Shown here: positions 1 to 8,703 of the stretch, one piece after another
Numbering within the stretch: position 1 is the first letter of the stretch
How the letters are laid out: every line of letters starts with the position of its first letter
Position numbers and translations under genes: made by a program
Notes under the pieces: generated by a model
What the model saw: the letters and a program-made list of their open reading frames with translations, nothing else
Told to the model about the DNA's origin: nothing
Database searches by the model: none
Assembly: GCF_000442275.2 (NCBI RefSeq)
Contig: NZ_KE557311.1
Coordinates: 97,312-139,962, forward strand
Direction of reading: 5' to 3'
From: Litoreibacter arenae DSM 19593
Lineage (GTDB): Bacteria; Pseudomonadota; Alphaproteobacteria; Rhodobacterales; Rhodobacteraceae
DNA: 42,651 nucleotides

Positions 1-47
1 ATCGGGATGTTGGAGACGACCATTTTGCGAAACACGTACAGCACGAC

Positions 48-857
48 GGCATTGCCCACTTAACGGCAATGACCTGTAATGGTCCCCAGGGGTGATTTTC
101 TCAGGCGGTCATTTCGAGCGCATAACCGTGCCACAAGTCGAAGGCATCGGACCTTGCGTGGCGGTATGAGACGGTGGAGAGGCGATAGCGGCGGGGTCTG
201 AACATAGCGTTGATTTGATCGTGAGCCGCGAGGAACCTCTGCGTCTGTCGGATTGATTTGAGCCGGCCCATGTCTTTCTCTCGTTTGCGGGTCGGCCGAT
301 GCGACCCCTTGATGCGGTTTTTGAGCCCTTTGTGTGGCCGATGATCAGCTTCTGGTGCAACGGTCCGGATCGGTTTGATGTAACTGCGCAATTCGTCCGT
401 CACGACGACACGCGGTTTGCCAAAGCGGGCGATCGGTCGCGTAAGGAAACGCTTGGCAGCTTTGGCGTTTCGGCGCGGCTGCACAAGGACATCCAGCACG
501 TCCCCGTTCGCATCCACTGCTCGCCGCGACCATATTTCACGCCGTTGATCGGAACGACGACTTCGTCTAGATGCCATTTGTCTGCAGCAGTGGGACGGTC
601 ACGCTTGATGCGATTGGCGAAATGCCAGCCACATAGGTTCACCATTTGCGCACGGTTTCCCGACTAACGGTTACACCGCGTTCAGCGAGCAGATCCTCTA
701 CTGTCCGCCGTACTGAGCGCGAAGCGATGATAGGCCCATACGGCATAAGCCACGACTTTACGGGGGAAACGATAGCGCTTCAGGCGCGGCATCTCAGCTG
801 GTATCCTCATGACAAATCGCGAGCCGTGCCAAGGTGCGGTAGCAAATTGGCAGTACC
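48..857 (-). mobile_element. IS6-family insertion sequence, copy 1 of 2 (810 bp)
   Basis: The ends are defined by comparison with 31575-32384: the two segments match across 810 bp and diverge immediately outside. The termini form an imperfect inverted repeat: the left end starts GGCATTGCCCACTT and the right end, read inward, starts GGTACTGCCAATTT. Starting with GG and being about 0.8 kb long are IS6-family features. The 8-bp flanks (40-47 and 858-865) are not alike, so there is no target duplication. The right end abuts an IS3-family remnant, so this copy probably landed in, or recombined within, an older element. The only gene is a broken transposase. Confidence 0.88.
101..810 (-). pseudogene. 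IS6-family DDE transposase, multiply frameshifted
   Basis: Read on the minus strand from the ATG at 808-810, the product starts with the family-typical 'PRLKRYRFPRKVVAYAVWAYHRF'-like stretch. It then needs three reading-frame corrections: an extra base after 'ALSTAD', a missing base after 'TVRKW', and a missing base after 'INGVKY'. The last frame gives the DDE catalytic core from 'RAVDANGD' through 'VVVTDELRSY' to a C-terminal 'YALEMTA', matching IS6-family transposases. The three corrections are present at the same positions in the second copy. Neither copy can make a normal transposase, so movement would need a related enzyme supplied from elsewhere. Confidence 0.85.
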
Positions 858-1078
858 ATGCTGCCTTAATCGCGAAGGCCAGCAGGACGATGAAGTTCTT
901 CTCGTCTGATGAACAATGTTTGCGGATGGCCCGTTTATGTCCTTAACGATCTTGTCGCCGAGGCTTTGCGTGTTCCAGTAGTCTGCCTCACCTCCCACTC
1001 CTCAGTGGTTATGCTGAGCCAACAACACTTTACTTATCAAACCGCCCTATTTGGGCTCATAAGTGCTGATGTCAGATA
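858..1078 (-). mobile_element. IS3-family remnant (5' end of orfA plus terminus)
   Basis: This stretch is a diverged version of the right end of the IS3-family element at 15519-17026. On the minus strand both encode an OrfA start containing 'KIVKDI' followed by a 'QCSSDEK'/'QYSAEEK' type motif. Both also share the non-coding terminus, which here ends in GTCAGATA at 1071-1078 and there in GTCAGACA. Only about the first 30 codons survive, and the reading frame is already shifted before IS6 copy 1 cuts it at 857. The following 1079-1200 shows no gene. Confidence 0.72.
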
Positions 1079-1200
1079 CGGTTAGCTGCCCCAAGCCTAG
1101 AAATTCGCTCGCTCTTTCTTTGACTGCAACTGAAATCATCCCGCGGTGCCGCCAATAGTCCGAAGCAAGTCTGGGTCTGAATATGTGGATGGAATTCAAG

Positions 1201-1230
1201 GGCAATCGGCGCGGTGATGCGCCGATTGCC
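1201..1230 (-). terminator. Perfect 12-bp hairpin downstream of nanM
   Basis: Two 12-base arms (1201-1212 and 1219-1230) are perfect reverse complements around a 6-base loop. The hairpin begins 8 bases past the nanM stop. There is no good U tract on the leftward transcript, so it may act as a 3' stabilising stem or a weak terminator for nanA-nanM mRNA. Confidence 0.55.
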
Positions 1231-1238
1231 GTTTAGGG

Positions 1239-2399
1239 TTAGTCAACGATGGAAACTGTCTCGCCGTCCCACTTCACCAAAAAGACGTCGGTGCGTGCAG
1301 CTTTTTCCTTGTCCTCACCGCCTACGACGAGAAGCCCGTCATCGACCGTGAACGAACCGCCATAGGCCAGCCCGTCAGGCAGTTGCCCTATTTGTGCCCA
1401 CTGACCGTCCTGCATCGCAAAGATCTCCAAGGCCCAATGCTTGGAAAGACCGTTATGAGCGTACCAGTTGCCAGCGTCTGCCGCTGCGCGCGCGCCTTGG
1501 AAATTCGCACCGCCCGCAACTATGACGTCACCATTTGACATTCCGGCATAGGCCCCTGCGAGCCCCTCCTGCACGTCGCTGCCTTCAGGCGCTGGCACCG
1601 GAGCGGCTTCGGACCATTCAGCGGATTCCGCGCCAATGGTGACGGACTTGACTTCATCGGTGCGCAGGCCGGGTTTGATTTCGCCGTTGATCACCAGAAA
1701 TGTTCCGGGTTCGGTCTGGACAACGGCGGAGCCGGTATTCGGAAGTGTCGGGACCGAACCAAGGTCGCCCCACGCATTTCCTGCGGCGTCATAGACCAGC
1801 ACCTGATCGTTCCAGCGATAGTCTTTTGGCTCCATGCCCATATAGGCGTCCACGACAGCGTTCCAGCCGTCGGGATCGGTGTCTTTGTCGATCGCCAGAA
1901 CCTCTGAAAGATACGTGTCGAAAAGCTCTTTGTTATATCCTCCCAGAATGGCAATGCGGCCATCGGCGAGAGTTACAGCGCTGGCCCCCAGCAGGCCGAC
2001 CGGTGTTGTGGTGTCCAATGTTTCCCAAGCGTTTGCCTCAAGGTCGTAACGGCTGACAGTGTCGAAGATAATCGGCGAGGCCGCGTCTTCCGTTGCCTTG
2101 CCGGAGCCGCTGAACACATAAAGCGCGCCGTCAGAGACTGCGGTCGCGGGCTGTGACGGGGCCGGTCCGTTGAAGTCTGCCAACGCCTGCCAACCTGCAG
2201 CCGTGTCGTTCAGATCCAGTGCAAAGACTTGTGCGCCAGCACTGCCCAGACCGACGATTAGCTTGTCGCCAATGCGCTCGGCTACACCGTTCTTCACCCC
2301 GACGGGCAGGTCGGGCCATTCGTCCGCCATGGCGGTCGTCGCCGCGGCGATGAGGGCAAGTGCGCCCACCCCACCGAGTATATGGGTGCGTAGTGACAT
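1239..2399 (-). CDS. nanM: N-acetylneuraminate epimerase, periplasmic Kelch protein
   Basis: The 386-residue product is a NanM-type mutarotase, which speeds conversion of alpha- to beta-N-acetylneuraminate in the periplasm before TRAP uptake. It starts with a signal peptide ending near 'ATTAMADEW', and the rest consists of Kelch-like blade repeats with recurring Gly-Gly turns ('AILGGY', 'VIVAGGANF', 'LLVVGGED'). 'GGANFQGARAAADAGNWYAHNG' is close to NanM-family wording. The ATG at 2397-2399 was chosen because AGGAGG lies just upstream and because it begins the signal peptide. It lies 68 bases downstream of nanA on the same strand, and the divergent siaPQM set supports a sialic acid role. Confidence 0.85.
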   Translation of the reverse strand: MSLRTHILGGVGALALIAAATTAMADEWPDLPVGVKNGVAERIGDKLIVGLGSAGAQVFALDLNDTAAGWQALADFNGPAPSQPATAVSDGALYVFSGSGKATEDAASPIIFDTVSRYDLEANAWETLDTTTPVGLLGASAVTLADGRIAILGGYNKELFDTYLSEVLAIDKDTDPDGWNAVVDAYMGMEPKDYRWNDQVLVYDAAGNAWGDLGSVPTLPNTGSAVVQTEPGTFLVINGEIKPGLRTDEVKSVTIGAESAEWSEAAPVPAPEGSDVQEGLAGAYAGMSNGDVIVAGGANFQGARAAADAGNWYAHNGLSKHWALEIFAMQDGQWAQIGQLPDGLAYGGSFTVDDGLLVVGGEDKEKAARTDVFLVKWDGETVSIVD

Positions 2400-2467
2400 T
2401 ACGTATTCTCCTCCTGAAGTGATGTTTCCGACGCCCGGAGCCGGAGTTTGATCGGGCAAGGCGCGGC

Positions 2468-3370
2468 TCAGACGAGCCAGGTCTTGACCTCGGGCCGTTC
2501 AAGGACGGCGCGCATATGCGCTTCGGCCTTGTCGTCGGACATGCGCAGGATCATCGGGGGGCGCGTCCGGCCGCAATCAATGCCAAGCACGCGGAACGCT
2601 GCCTTCATGCCGGGCAACACGCCGGTATCCAGAAGCGCCTCGACGAAGATTTGTGAGACATCCTGCAATTCCTGTGCGCGGGCCAGATCACCAGCGCGGA
2701 GCGCGGCATCAAGCGCGACATAAAGCTTGCCAAGGATGTTGTAGGTCGTGCCGATGCCGCCATCCGCGCCCAATACGCCACCAGTCAGATAGATTTCGTC
2801 GAAGCCGAAGAAATAGCTGCTGTCAGGGCGACGTCGACGCAGCATCGAAAACTTGAACAGGTCGGTCGACGTGAACTTGATCCCCGTCACGTTCGGCAAG
2901 TCCAGAATGCGCTCCAGCGACTCCAGTGGAATCGGGCGGCCGGTACGGATCGGCACCTCGTAGACGATCAGCGGAAGGTCGGTGGCGGCTGCCAGATCGC
3001 GGTAATAGCCTTCGATCTCAGCATCGCTGAACGGGTAGGAATGCGGCGGCAGGGCCGACAGCCCGTGATAGCCCAGATCCGACGCGCGCTGCGCGAGGCG
3101 GATCGAGTCGCGCAGGTTCGGCATGCCGACATGGGCGATCAGCTTCGCGCCGCTATCCTTGGCGCAATCGGCGACGATGCCTTGTTGCTCTGCCAGTTCA
3201 CCGACACCCAAAAGACCGGATTCACCGCTGCTACCGCCGACATAAAGCCCTGTCAGTCCCTGCTTCAACACATAGTCGGTCAGGTTGCGCTGGCGGGCTT
3301 CATCGAACTCGCCACCGTCGTCGAGGCCGGTCATTAGCGCGGCGTACATTCCAGTCAATCGTTCGGTCAT
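2468..3370 (-). CDS. nanA: N-acetylneuraminate lyase (DapA/NanA family)
   Basis: This 300-residue enzyme would cleave N-acetylneuraminate to N-acetylmannosamine and pyruvate in the cytoplasm. It has the expected order of Class I aldolase motifs: 'GGSSGESGLL' (pyruvate carboxylate loop, GSTGE in the family) near residue 46, 'IVYEVPIRTG' with the catalytic Tyr near 136, and 'GIKFTSTDLF' with the Schiff-base Lys near 164. 'FFGFDEIYLTGGVLGADGGIGTTYN' is NanA-like rather than DapA-like. The length is normal for the family. It faces away from nanR across a 157-base intergenic region that carries a FadR-type operator, and nanM follows it on the same strand. Confidence 0.88.
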   Translation of the reverse strand: MTERLTGMYAALMTGLDDGGEFDEARQRNLTDYVLKQGLTGLYVGGSSGESGLLGVGELAEQQGIVADCAKDSGAKLIAHVGMPNLRDSIRLAQRASDLGYHGLSALPPHSYPFSDAEIEGYYRDLAAATDLPLIVYEVPIRTGRPIPLESLERILDLPNVTGIKFTSTDLFKFSMLRRRRPDSSYFFGFDEIYLTGGVLGADGGIGTTYNILGKLYVALDAALRAGDLARAQELQDVSQIFVEALLDTGVLPGMKAAFRVLGIDCGRTRPPMILRMSDDKAEAHMRAVLERPEVKTWLV

Positions 3371-3500
3371 CGGTGGTTTCTACCTTTTTGCCCTGCCGTG
3401 CAATCGCGACAAACCGGATAACCGGCAGCCCAACAAAACCACGGCTCAATATTCATTTTCGCAATATACGAACGGATTTTAGTTTGACAAGATAATTTTC

Positions 3501-3511
3501 TGGTAATACCA
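3501..3511. promoter_or_regulatory. FadR-type operator palindrome between nanA and nanR
   Basis: TGGTAATACCA is an 11-bp palindrome fitting the TGGTnnnACCA pattern bound by FadR/FCD-class GntR regulators. A TTGACA hexamer lies at 3484-3489, so a bound repressor would cover the rightward promoter. The likely ligand-sensing protein is the adjacent NanR; assigning this site to it is inference. Confidence 0.6.
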
Positions 3512-3527
3512 AAAGAGACAAGAGGAG

Positions 3528-4277
3528 ATGCCAGTGACCACTCATACTGATAAAATCCACGAACAACGGCGCACGCCGGACCTGATCGCCGACACGCTGA
3601 TCGCCGAGATCAGGGATGGCACCTTCCAGCCTGAATCGCCGCTGCCGACCGAGCGCGACCTTTGTGAGAGGTTCTCCGCGTCCCGACCTACGGTGCGAGA
3701 GGCGTTGGCCCAAATGCAGATGCGCGGTTATGTGACCGCGGGCGCGGGCAAACGCCCCCGTGCGACAATGCCCTCAATTACAAGCGTTCTCAAAGATACC
3801 GGTGACCTGATCCGCGAGGTTCTGGGAGACGCCGAAAGCGGCGCACATCTTGAACAGATGCGTCAGTTCATCGAAACAGGTGCCGCACGCGAAGCCGCGA
3901 AACGTGCCGATAATATGCAGCTGGCCAAGCTGCACGCCGCGCTTGAGCAAAATTTTGAAACTGTCGGCACCGTCGATTTCGCGCAAACCGACATCGCCTT
4001 TCACCGCGCTTTGGTCTCGGTGGTCGGCAACCCGGTCATCCTGACGCTGCACGACATGTTCGTCAGCACGATGATCGCCCATCGCCCCCCAACAGACGAC
4101 GCGCTGCGTTATGATATGATGGCCTATGAAGAACATTGCGAGATCTATCAGGCGGTGCTGGATGGCGATGTCGTAGCGGCGACCGATGTGATGGACCGCC
4201 ACCTGACCCGATCCTACCGCGCGCGCCTCAAGGCACCGCGAAAAACGCCGAAAGATGGCGGACGCATTACACACTGA
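3528..4277 (+). CDS. nanR: GntR/FadR-family regulator of sialic acid genes
   Basis: The 249-residue product has an N-terminal winged helix ('LPTERDLCERFSASRPTVREALAQMQMRGYV', residues about 44-74) and an all-helical FCD effector domain with the usual metal-binding His residues ('DIAFHRALV', 'EEHCEIYQAVLDGD', 'MDRHL'). The FCD type and its position between nanA and siaP make it the likely NanR repressor, relieved by N-acetylneuraminate or a derivative. The start is ambiguous: the purine-rich AGAGGAG touches the ATG at 3528, whereas the in-frame GTG at 3534 has normal spacing. siaP follows 47 bases later, so the regulator is probably part of the operon it controls. Confidence 0.8.
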   Translation: MPVTTHTDKIHEQRRTPDLIADTLIAEIRDGTFQPESPLPTERDLCERFSASRPTVREALAQMQMRGYVTAGAGKRPRATMPSITSVLKDTGDLIREVLGDAESGAHLEQMRQFIETGAAREAAKRADNMQLAKLHAALEQNFETVGTVDFAQTDIAFHRALVSVVGNPVILTLHDMFVSTMIAHRPPTDDALRYDMMAYEEHCEIYQAVLDGDVVAATDVMDRHLTRSYRARLKAPRKTPKDGGRITH

Positions 4278-4324
4278 CAACCGGCGGGCTTGTCCGCCAT
4301 TCATCGAAAATCAAGGAGGATACG

Positions 4325-5287
4325 ATGAAACTTAAGACCACTCTACTCGCCTGTGCGGCGACCCTTGCTCTGGCCGCCCCGGCCCTGGCCGAGCGCGAAC
4401 TGACCTTCGGTCTGCAAGACAACGAAAGCTCTAACGTCTACAAGGGCGCACAAGAGTTCGCCAGCAAACTGGAAGAGCTTTCGGGTGGTGAGCTGACCGT
4501 GAACCTGTTCCCGTCCTCGACCCTTGGCGACTTCAAGGCGATGGTCGCGCAGCTTCAGGCGGGCGAGTTGGACATGGTCATCACCGGCTATCCCGACATG
4601 AGCTATATCATTCCCGAGTTGAACCTGATCGGAGCGCCTTACGTGGCGGACGATTTCGCCCACCTCAAGGAAATCATCGCTGGCCCATGGGGTCAGGAGA
4701 TGTCAGCCAAATTCAAGGAAAAGGGCGTCAATCTGCTTGATGTTTGGTATTATGGCACCCGTCAGACCACATCGAACCGCGCGATTGAGTCCATCGACGA
4801 CATGGCCGGTCTACGTCTGCGCACGCCAAACGTGCCGTTCCTGATTGCCTATGCCGAAAACGTCGGCGCCACCCCCGCACCGGTTGCGTTCGCAGAGGTC
4901 TATCTGGCGCTTCAAACCAATCAGGTTGACGCCGAAGAGAACCCGCTGCCGACCATCGAGGCAATGAAGTTCTACGAAGTGCAAAGCCATGTTGCGATGA
5001 CCAACCACTTCGTCGCGTCTGCTGCGGTCCAAATCTCCAATGACTTGTGGGACAGCTTCAGCGACGAGGAAAAGGGCTGGATCGCCGAAGCCGTCGAAGC
5101 AGGTGGCGAGCTGAACAACAGCCTGACCGAGCAAGCCGAACAAGATCTGGTTGCCACTTTCGAAGAGCGCGGCCTGACCATCACCCGCCCCGATCTGGCA
5201 CCTTTCCGCGAAGCGATGAAACCTTACTACGACACGCTCGAAGAGCAGTTCGGTGAAGGTGCCATCGCCCGCGTGCGCGGCGAGTAA
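4325..5287 (+). CDS. siaP: TRAP substrate-binding protein for sialic acid (DctP family)
   Basis: The 320-residue periplasmic protein starts with a signal peptide cut after 'APALA'. The mature part has the DctP fold signatures: 'LRLRTPNVPFL' carrying the conserved substrate-carboxylate Arg near residue 165, and the helix 'VYLALQTNQVDAEENPLPTIEAMKFYEVQ'. It delivers ligand to the SiaQ-SiaM membrane pair. Start ATG 4325 follows AAGGAGG by 6 bases. Substrate assignment to N-acetylneuraminate rests on the nan gene neighbourhood, not on residues alone. Confidence 0.85.
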   Translation: MKLKTTLLACAATLALAAPALAERELTFGLQDNESSNVYKGAQEFASKLEELSGGELTVNLFPSSTLGDFKAMVAQLQAGELDMVITGYPDMSYIIPELNLIGAPYVADDFAHLKEIIAGPWGQEMSAKFKEKGVNLLDVWYYGTRQTTSNRAIESIDDMAGLRLRTPNVPFLIAYAENVGATPAPVAFAEVYLALQTNQVDAEENPLPTIEAMKFYEVQSHVAMTNHFVASAAVQISNDLWDSFSDEEKGWIAEAVEAGGELNNSLTEQAEQDLVATFEERGLTITRPDLAPFREAMKPYYDTLEEQFGEGAIARVRGE

Positions 5288-5294
5288 ACTACCC

Positions 5295-5322
5295 CTCTGC
5301 GGGCGCCAGGGTGCCCGCAGAG
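5295..5322 (+). promoter_or_regulatory. Hairpin between siaP and siaQ
   Basis: CTCTGCGGGC at 5295-5304 pairs perfectly with 5313-5322 around an 8-base loop. It sits 8 bases past the siaP stop and 27 bases before siaQ. Such stems commonly protect the upstream binding-protein message or lower transcription into the permease genes, giving more SiaP than SiaQM; that role is inference here. Confidence 0.6.
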
Positions 5323-5348
5323 ATCATCTGCAACGAGGGGATAAGCCG

Positions 5349-5828
5349 ATGGACAATCCACGCAAGTACAGCATCGAAGGCATCGTCGCGTCGGTGATCT
5401 TCATCGTTCTGATTGGAGTCGTGCTAATTCAGGTCTTTGGCCGCACGCCGTTGTTTCGCGGTCCGGTCTGGACCGAGGAAGCCGCGCGCTGGCTCTGGGT
5501 CTGGATGGCCTTCATCGGTATCGCCGAGGTCGAGCGTCAGGACGGCCAGCTCAAGATGGCCTTTATTGCCGAACTTCTGCCTGACGGTGCCCGACGCATC
5601 CTCTACACCGGCATCGACCTCGTCTATCTGGGCATCGTGTGCCACCTTATCTGGATTGGATACAAGACCGTCCTGCGCACGTGGGACAACGTATCCGTCA
5701 CCCTGCCAACGACTGATGCCGTGCTTTATGCGTCCGGTTTTGTTGCCGCGATTCTCATCCTTCACCGGATCGTCCGCCGCCTGATTGGCCGCCGCGACGT
5801 CACCGTCACTCGGGAGCCCACGCTATGA
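5349..5828 (+). CDS. siaQ: TRAP transporter small membrane subunit
   Basis: This 159-residue DctQ-type protein has four predicted membrane helices (about residues 11-30, 45-65, 84-105 and 124-145). Its family motif 'WTEEAARWLWVWMAFIGIAEV' lies between helices one and two. It forms the membrane complex with SiaM and is driven by a sodium gradient in characterised relatives. ATG 5349 is used because the reading frame upstream runs back into siaP without a ribosome site, and 'ACGAGGGG' precedes this codon. Its stop overlaps the siaM start by four bases (ATGA), which indicates translational coupling. Confidence 0.84.
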   Translation: MDNPRKYSIEGIVASVIFIVLIGVVLIQVFGRTPLFRGPVWTEEAARWLWVWMAFIGIAEVERQDGQLKMAFIAELLPDGARRILYTGIDLVYLGIVCHLIWIGYKTVLRTWDNVSVTLPTTDAVLYASGFVAAILILHRIVRRLIGRRDVTVTREPTL

Positions 5829-7099
5829 TCCTCGCTACTGTCGGTGTCGTCTGGTTGATCTTCGTGCTGATCGGCGTCCCCATCGGGGTCGCCATGATCT
5901 TCGTGTCGATGGGCTATTTCTATTACACAGGAATGGGCATCAGCTTCGCCATGCAGCGTATGACGGACGGGCTCAACAGCTTTCCGCTGCTGGCGGTGCC
6001 GCTGTTCATCCTCGCCGCGGGCGTGCTGAACTCTGCCGGGATCACCAATCACCTTTTCGGTTTCGCGCGATCACTGGTCGGGCACGTCACGGGCGGGCTG
6101 GGCCACGTCAATGTGCTGGCCTCGCTGTTCTTTTCCGGGATGTCCGGGTCGGCTCTGGCCGACGCCGGTGGCTTGGGCAAGATGGAAATCGAGGCAATGC
6201 GCAAGGCGGGCTATGACGACGAGTTCGCAGGTGCCGTAACCGCCGCCTCCTCGATGATCGGCCCGCTGGTGCCTCCGTCGATCACCATGGTGCTCTATGG
6301 CGTTATCGCCAACGTCTCCATCGGCAAGCTGTTCCTTGGTGGCATTATCCCGGGGTTCCTTTGCGCGGCCGCTCTGATGGTCATGGTCTGGTTCACCGCC
6401 CGCAAACGTAACTATCCCCGCGACCCGCGCCGCAGCGCGGGCGAGGTAGGCACGCTGTTCGTCAAGTCCCTGCCAGCGCTCATGACCCCCGTGGTCATCG
6501 TCGGCGGTATCTTCTCGGGCCTCTTCTCGCCCACCGAGGCCGCAGCGGTGACCGTGCTTTATGCGATCATGATCGACCTGATCTTCTACCGCGAGCTGAC
6601 CTTCCGGCGGCTCTGGGATGCAATCTACGAAACCACTGCGACGTCGGCGTCAATCGCCACGATTGTCGCGGGCGTGGGTTTGCTCAGCTTCATCATGGCG
6701 CGCGAGCAGGCACCACAGCAAATCGCGACGTTCTTCCTGTCTATCGCCGACAGCCCGATCACCTTCCTGATCGCCGTCAACGTGATGATCTTCTTTCTAG
6801 GCTGCTTCATCGAGGCGCTGGTCATTTTGCTGGTCGTCGTGCCCATTCTTGTGCCCGTCGCCATGGGTTTCGGAATTGATCCGGTGCATTTCGGCATCAT
6901 CACGGTTCTGAACCTGATGATCTCGATCCTGACACCGCCGATGGGCATGGCGCTGTTCGTCGTGGCACAGGTCGGTGGCATCCCTTACCAGAACCTTGCA
7001 AAGGCAATCCTGCCTTGGTTGATCCCGCCCTTCGTGGTGCTGTTTCTGGTCTGCGCCTTTCCGATCCTTGCAACCGGCCTCCCGAGCCTTATGGATTGA
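5825..7099 (+). CDS. siaM: TRAP transporter large permease subunit
   Basis: This 424-residue DctM-type permease has about 11-12 hydrophobic segments. Family blocks seen are 'LLAVPLFILAAGVLNSAGITNHLF', 'FFSGMSGSALADAGGLGKMEIEAM', 'IGPLVPPSITMVLYG' and, near the C terminus, 'GIDPVHFGIITVLNLMISILTPPMGMALF'. The 'SGSALADA' and 'TPPMG' elements lie in the two inverted repeats that form the ion and substrate path. It overlaps siaQ by 4 bases and nanE follows after 12 bases, so transport and catabolism are cotranscribed. Confidence 0.88.
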   Translation: MILATVGVVWLIFVLIGVPIGVAMIFVSMGYFYYTGMGISFAMQRMTDGLNSFPLLAVPLFILAAGVLNSAGITNHLFGFARSLVGHVTGGLGHVNVLASLFFSGMSGSALADAGGLGKMEIEAMRKAGYDDEFAGAVTAASSMIGPLVPPSITMVLYGVIANVSIGKLFLGGIIPGFLCAAALMVMVWFTARKRNYPRDPRRSAGEVGTLFVKSLPALMTPVVIVGGIFSGLFSPTEAAAVTVLYAIMIDLIFYRELTFRRLWDAIYETTATSASIATIVAGVGLLSFIMAREQAPQQIATFFLSIADSPITFLIAVNVMIFFLGCFIEALVILLVVVPILVPVAMGFGIDPVHFGIITVLNLMISILTPPMGMALFVVAQVGGIPYQNLAKAILPWLIPPFVVLFLVCAFPILATGLPSLMD

Positions 7100-7111
7100 T
7101 GGACTGACACC

Positions 7112-7795
7112 ATGACCCTACTCGATACCCTGCGCGGCGGTCTCGTCGTGTCCTGCCAACCGGTCGATGATGGCCCTATGGACGACCCCGCAATCGTCGC
7201 GGCCATGGCCGCCGCCGCCGTGGCGGGCGGGGCCGCCGGTCTGCGCATCGAAGGGGCCGCGAACCTTGCCGCCGTGAGGGCGCGGGTGTCCGTTCCGATC
7301 ATCGGCATCCTGAAACGCGATCTTGCCGACAGCCCCGTGCGTATCACGCCCTATCTGGCCGACGTGCAGGCGTTGGCCGACGCGGGTGCCGACATCATCG
7401 CCTATGACGCCACCGAAAGGCCACGGCCCGAAACGACGGTGGCGATCCTTGCTGCGATCCACGCGAGGGGTGCCTTGGCGATGGCCGACTGCTCGAAGCT
7501 TGCGGACGGGCAGCGCGCTTTGGCCGAAGGGGCTGCGATCCTTGGCACGACCCTGTCGGGTTACACGGATGAAACAGCAGGTCAAAACGACGACGTCGAT
7601 ACCGCTCTGATCGGCGCATTCCGCGACTTGGGTGGCTTCGTCATGGCCGAGGGTCGGGTCAACACGCCCGAGCTTGCGGGTCTTGCGATGGCTGCGGGTG
7701 CGGATGCGGTCACAGTTGGCACGGCGCTGACGCGGCTCGAACACGTCACCGGCTGGTTTCACGACGCCGTCGCACGGGCGTTCGAGGCCCGGTAA
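7112..7795 (+). CDS. nanE: N-acetylmannosamine-6-phosphate 2-epimerase
   Basis: This 227-residue TIM-barrel enzyme converts ManNAc-6-phosphate to GlcNAc-6-phosphate. Recognisable blocks are 'LRIEGAANLAAVRARVSVPIIGILKRDL' (catalytic Lys region), 'VQALADAGADIIAYDATERPRP' (Asp and Glu of the active site), 'ADCSKLADGQRA', and the phosphate-binding end 'AEGRVNTPELAGLAMAAGADAVTVGTALTRLEH'. Length is normal for NanE. The stop codon shares one base with the nanK start (TAATG), a tight coupling that matches the reaction order: NanK makes the substrate of NanE. Confidence 0.9.
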   Translation: MTLLDTLRGGLVVSCQPVDDGPMDDPAIVAAMAAAAVAGGAAGLRIEGAANLAAVRARVSVPIIGILKRDLADSPVRITPYLADVQALADAGADIIAYDATERPRPETTVAILAAIHARGALAMADCSKLADGQRALAEGAAILGTTLSGYTDETAGQNDDVDTALIGAFRDLGGFVMAEGRVNTPELAGLAMAAGADAVTVGTALTRLEHVTGWFHDAVARAFEAR

Positions 7796-8703
7796 TGCAG
7801 AAACTGCCACGCACCGCCCTGACGGGGTTTGCCGCCGATCTGGGCGGGACCAAAACCGCCGTCGCCCGCATCGAGCGCGGCGTGGTCGTCGAACGGCTAC
7901 TGGCGCCGACCGATTGCGCCGCCGATCCAGAGGCGCAAATCGCCGCCATTCGTTCCCTGCTGGGCAGGCTTGGGCACAGCAACGGCGCTCCACTTGGCGT
8001 TGCCGTCGCGGGTCGGGTTGACAGTGCGGGTGCGTGGCACGCGGTCAATCATGGCACGCTGCCCGCAATCCTTGGGTTTTCGCTGCAACACGCGCTGGTG
8101 CGCGACCTCGGCGCTGCGACCTGCCTCAACGATGCCGCCGCCGCCGCTTTTGCCGAAGGCCTGTTTGGGGCGGGAAGCCAAAGCGACAGCTTTGCCTATC
8201 TCACCGTGTCCACCGGCGTGGGCGGCGGGCTGGTGATCGGCAACCGTCTGTTGTCCAGCGCCAACGGGTTGGCTGGTCATGTCGGCTTTGTTTCCAGCCG
8301 CCATGCCAACGGCCCCTGTGGCAGCGGACGGATGGGAACGGTGGAAAGCATCGCTGGCGGGCGCGGTATCGCCGCCGCCGCAACCGCCGGCGAACACGAG
8401 GGCACCGACGCGCGTGCGGTGTTTGCCGCCGCCGCAGATGGTCAGGACTGGGCCGACAGGATCATCGCCACCTCCGCCACCGCAGTGGCGGCACTGATTG
8501 GTGACCTCACGGCCATTCTGGGCCTCGACACGGTGGCGATGGGGGGCAGCATCGGCCTTGCCCCCGGCTATATCGAACGCACCCGCACCGCACTTGAGGA
8601 GGAGCCGGAATTGTTCCGCCCGCGCCTGATCCACGCAGAACTTGGCCATGACGCGCCGTTGGTCGGTGCGCTGGCCGCACATCTGAGAAAGGAATCCCCA
8701 TGA
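7795..8703 (+). CDS. nanK: N-acetylmannosamine kinase (ROK family)
   Basis: This 302-residue ROK kinase phosphorylates ManNAc released by NanA. The ATP-binding 'AADLGGTKTAVARI' starts near residue 13, and 'YLTVSTGVGGGLVIGNRL' and 'GLAGHVGF' (catalytic-zone His) follow. The usual ROK zinc motif CxCGxxGCxE is degenerate: the sequence reads 'GPCGSGRMGTVES', keeping the first Cys while Ser and Thr replace the others. Zinc is therefore probably not bound, a trait seen in some ROK sugar kinases. The gene overlaps nagB by four bases (ATGA). The assignment to ManNAc rather than another hexose rests on its place between nanE and nagB. Confidence 0.85.
   Translation: MQKLPRTALTGFAADLGGTKTAVARIERGVVVERLLAPTDCAADPEAQIAAIRSLLGRLGHSNGAPLGVAVAGRVDSAGAWHAVNHGTLPAILGFSLQHALVRDLGAATCLNDAAAAAFAEGLFGAGSQSDSFAYLTVSTGVGGGLVIGNRLLSSANGLAGHVGFVSSRHANGPCGSGRMGTVESIAGGRGIAAAATAGEHEGTDARAVFAAAADGQDWADRIIATSATAVAALIGDLTAILGLDTVAMGGSIGLAPGYIERTRTALEEEPELFRPRLIHAELGHDAPLVGALAAHLRKESP

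Noticed and set aside
1-47. Possible continuation of the GlxA gene left of IS6 copy 1.
   Set aside because: Only 47 bases are available and no frame gives a convincing match to the family.
807-998. A 63-codon open frame spanning the IS6/IS3 junction.
   Set aside because: It is a chance fusion of IS3 OrfA remnant and IS6 end sequence, not a gene.
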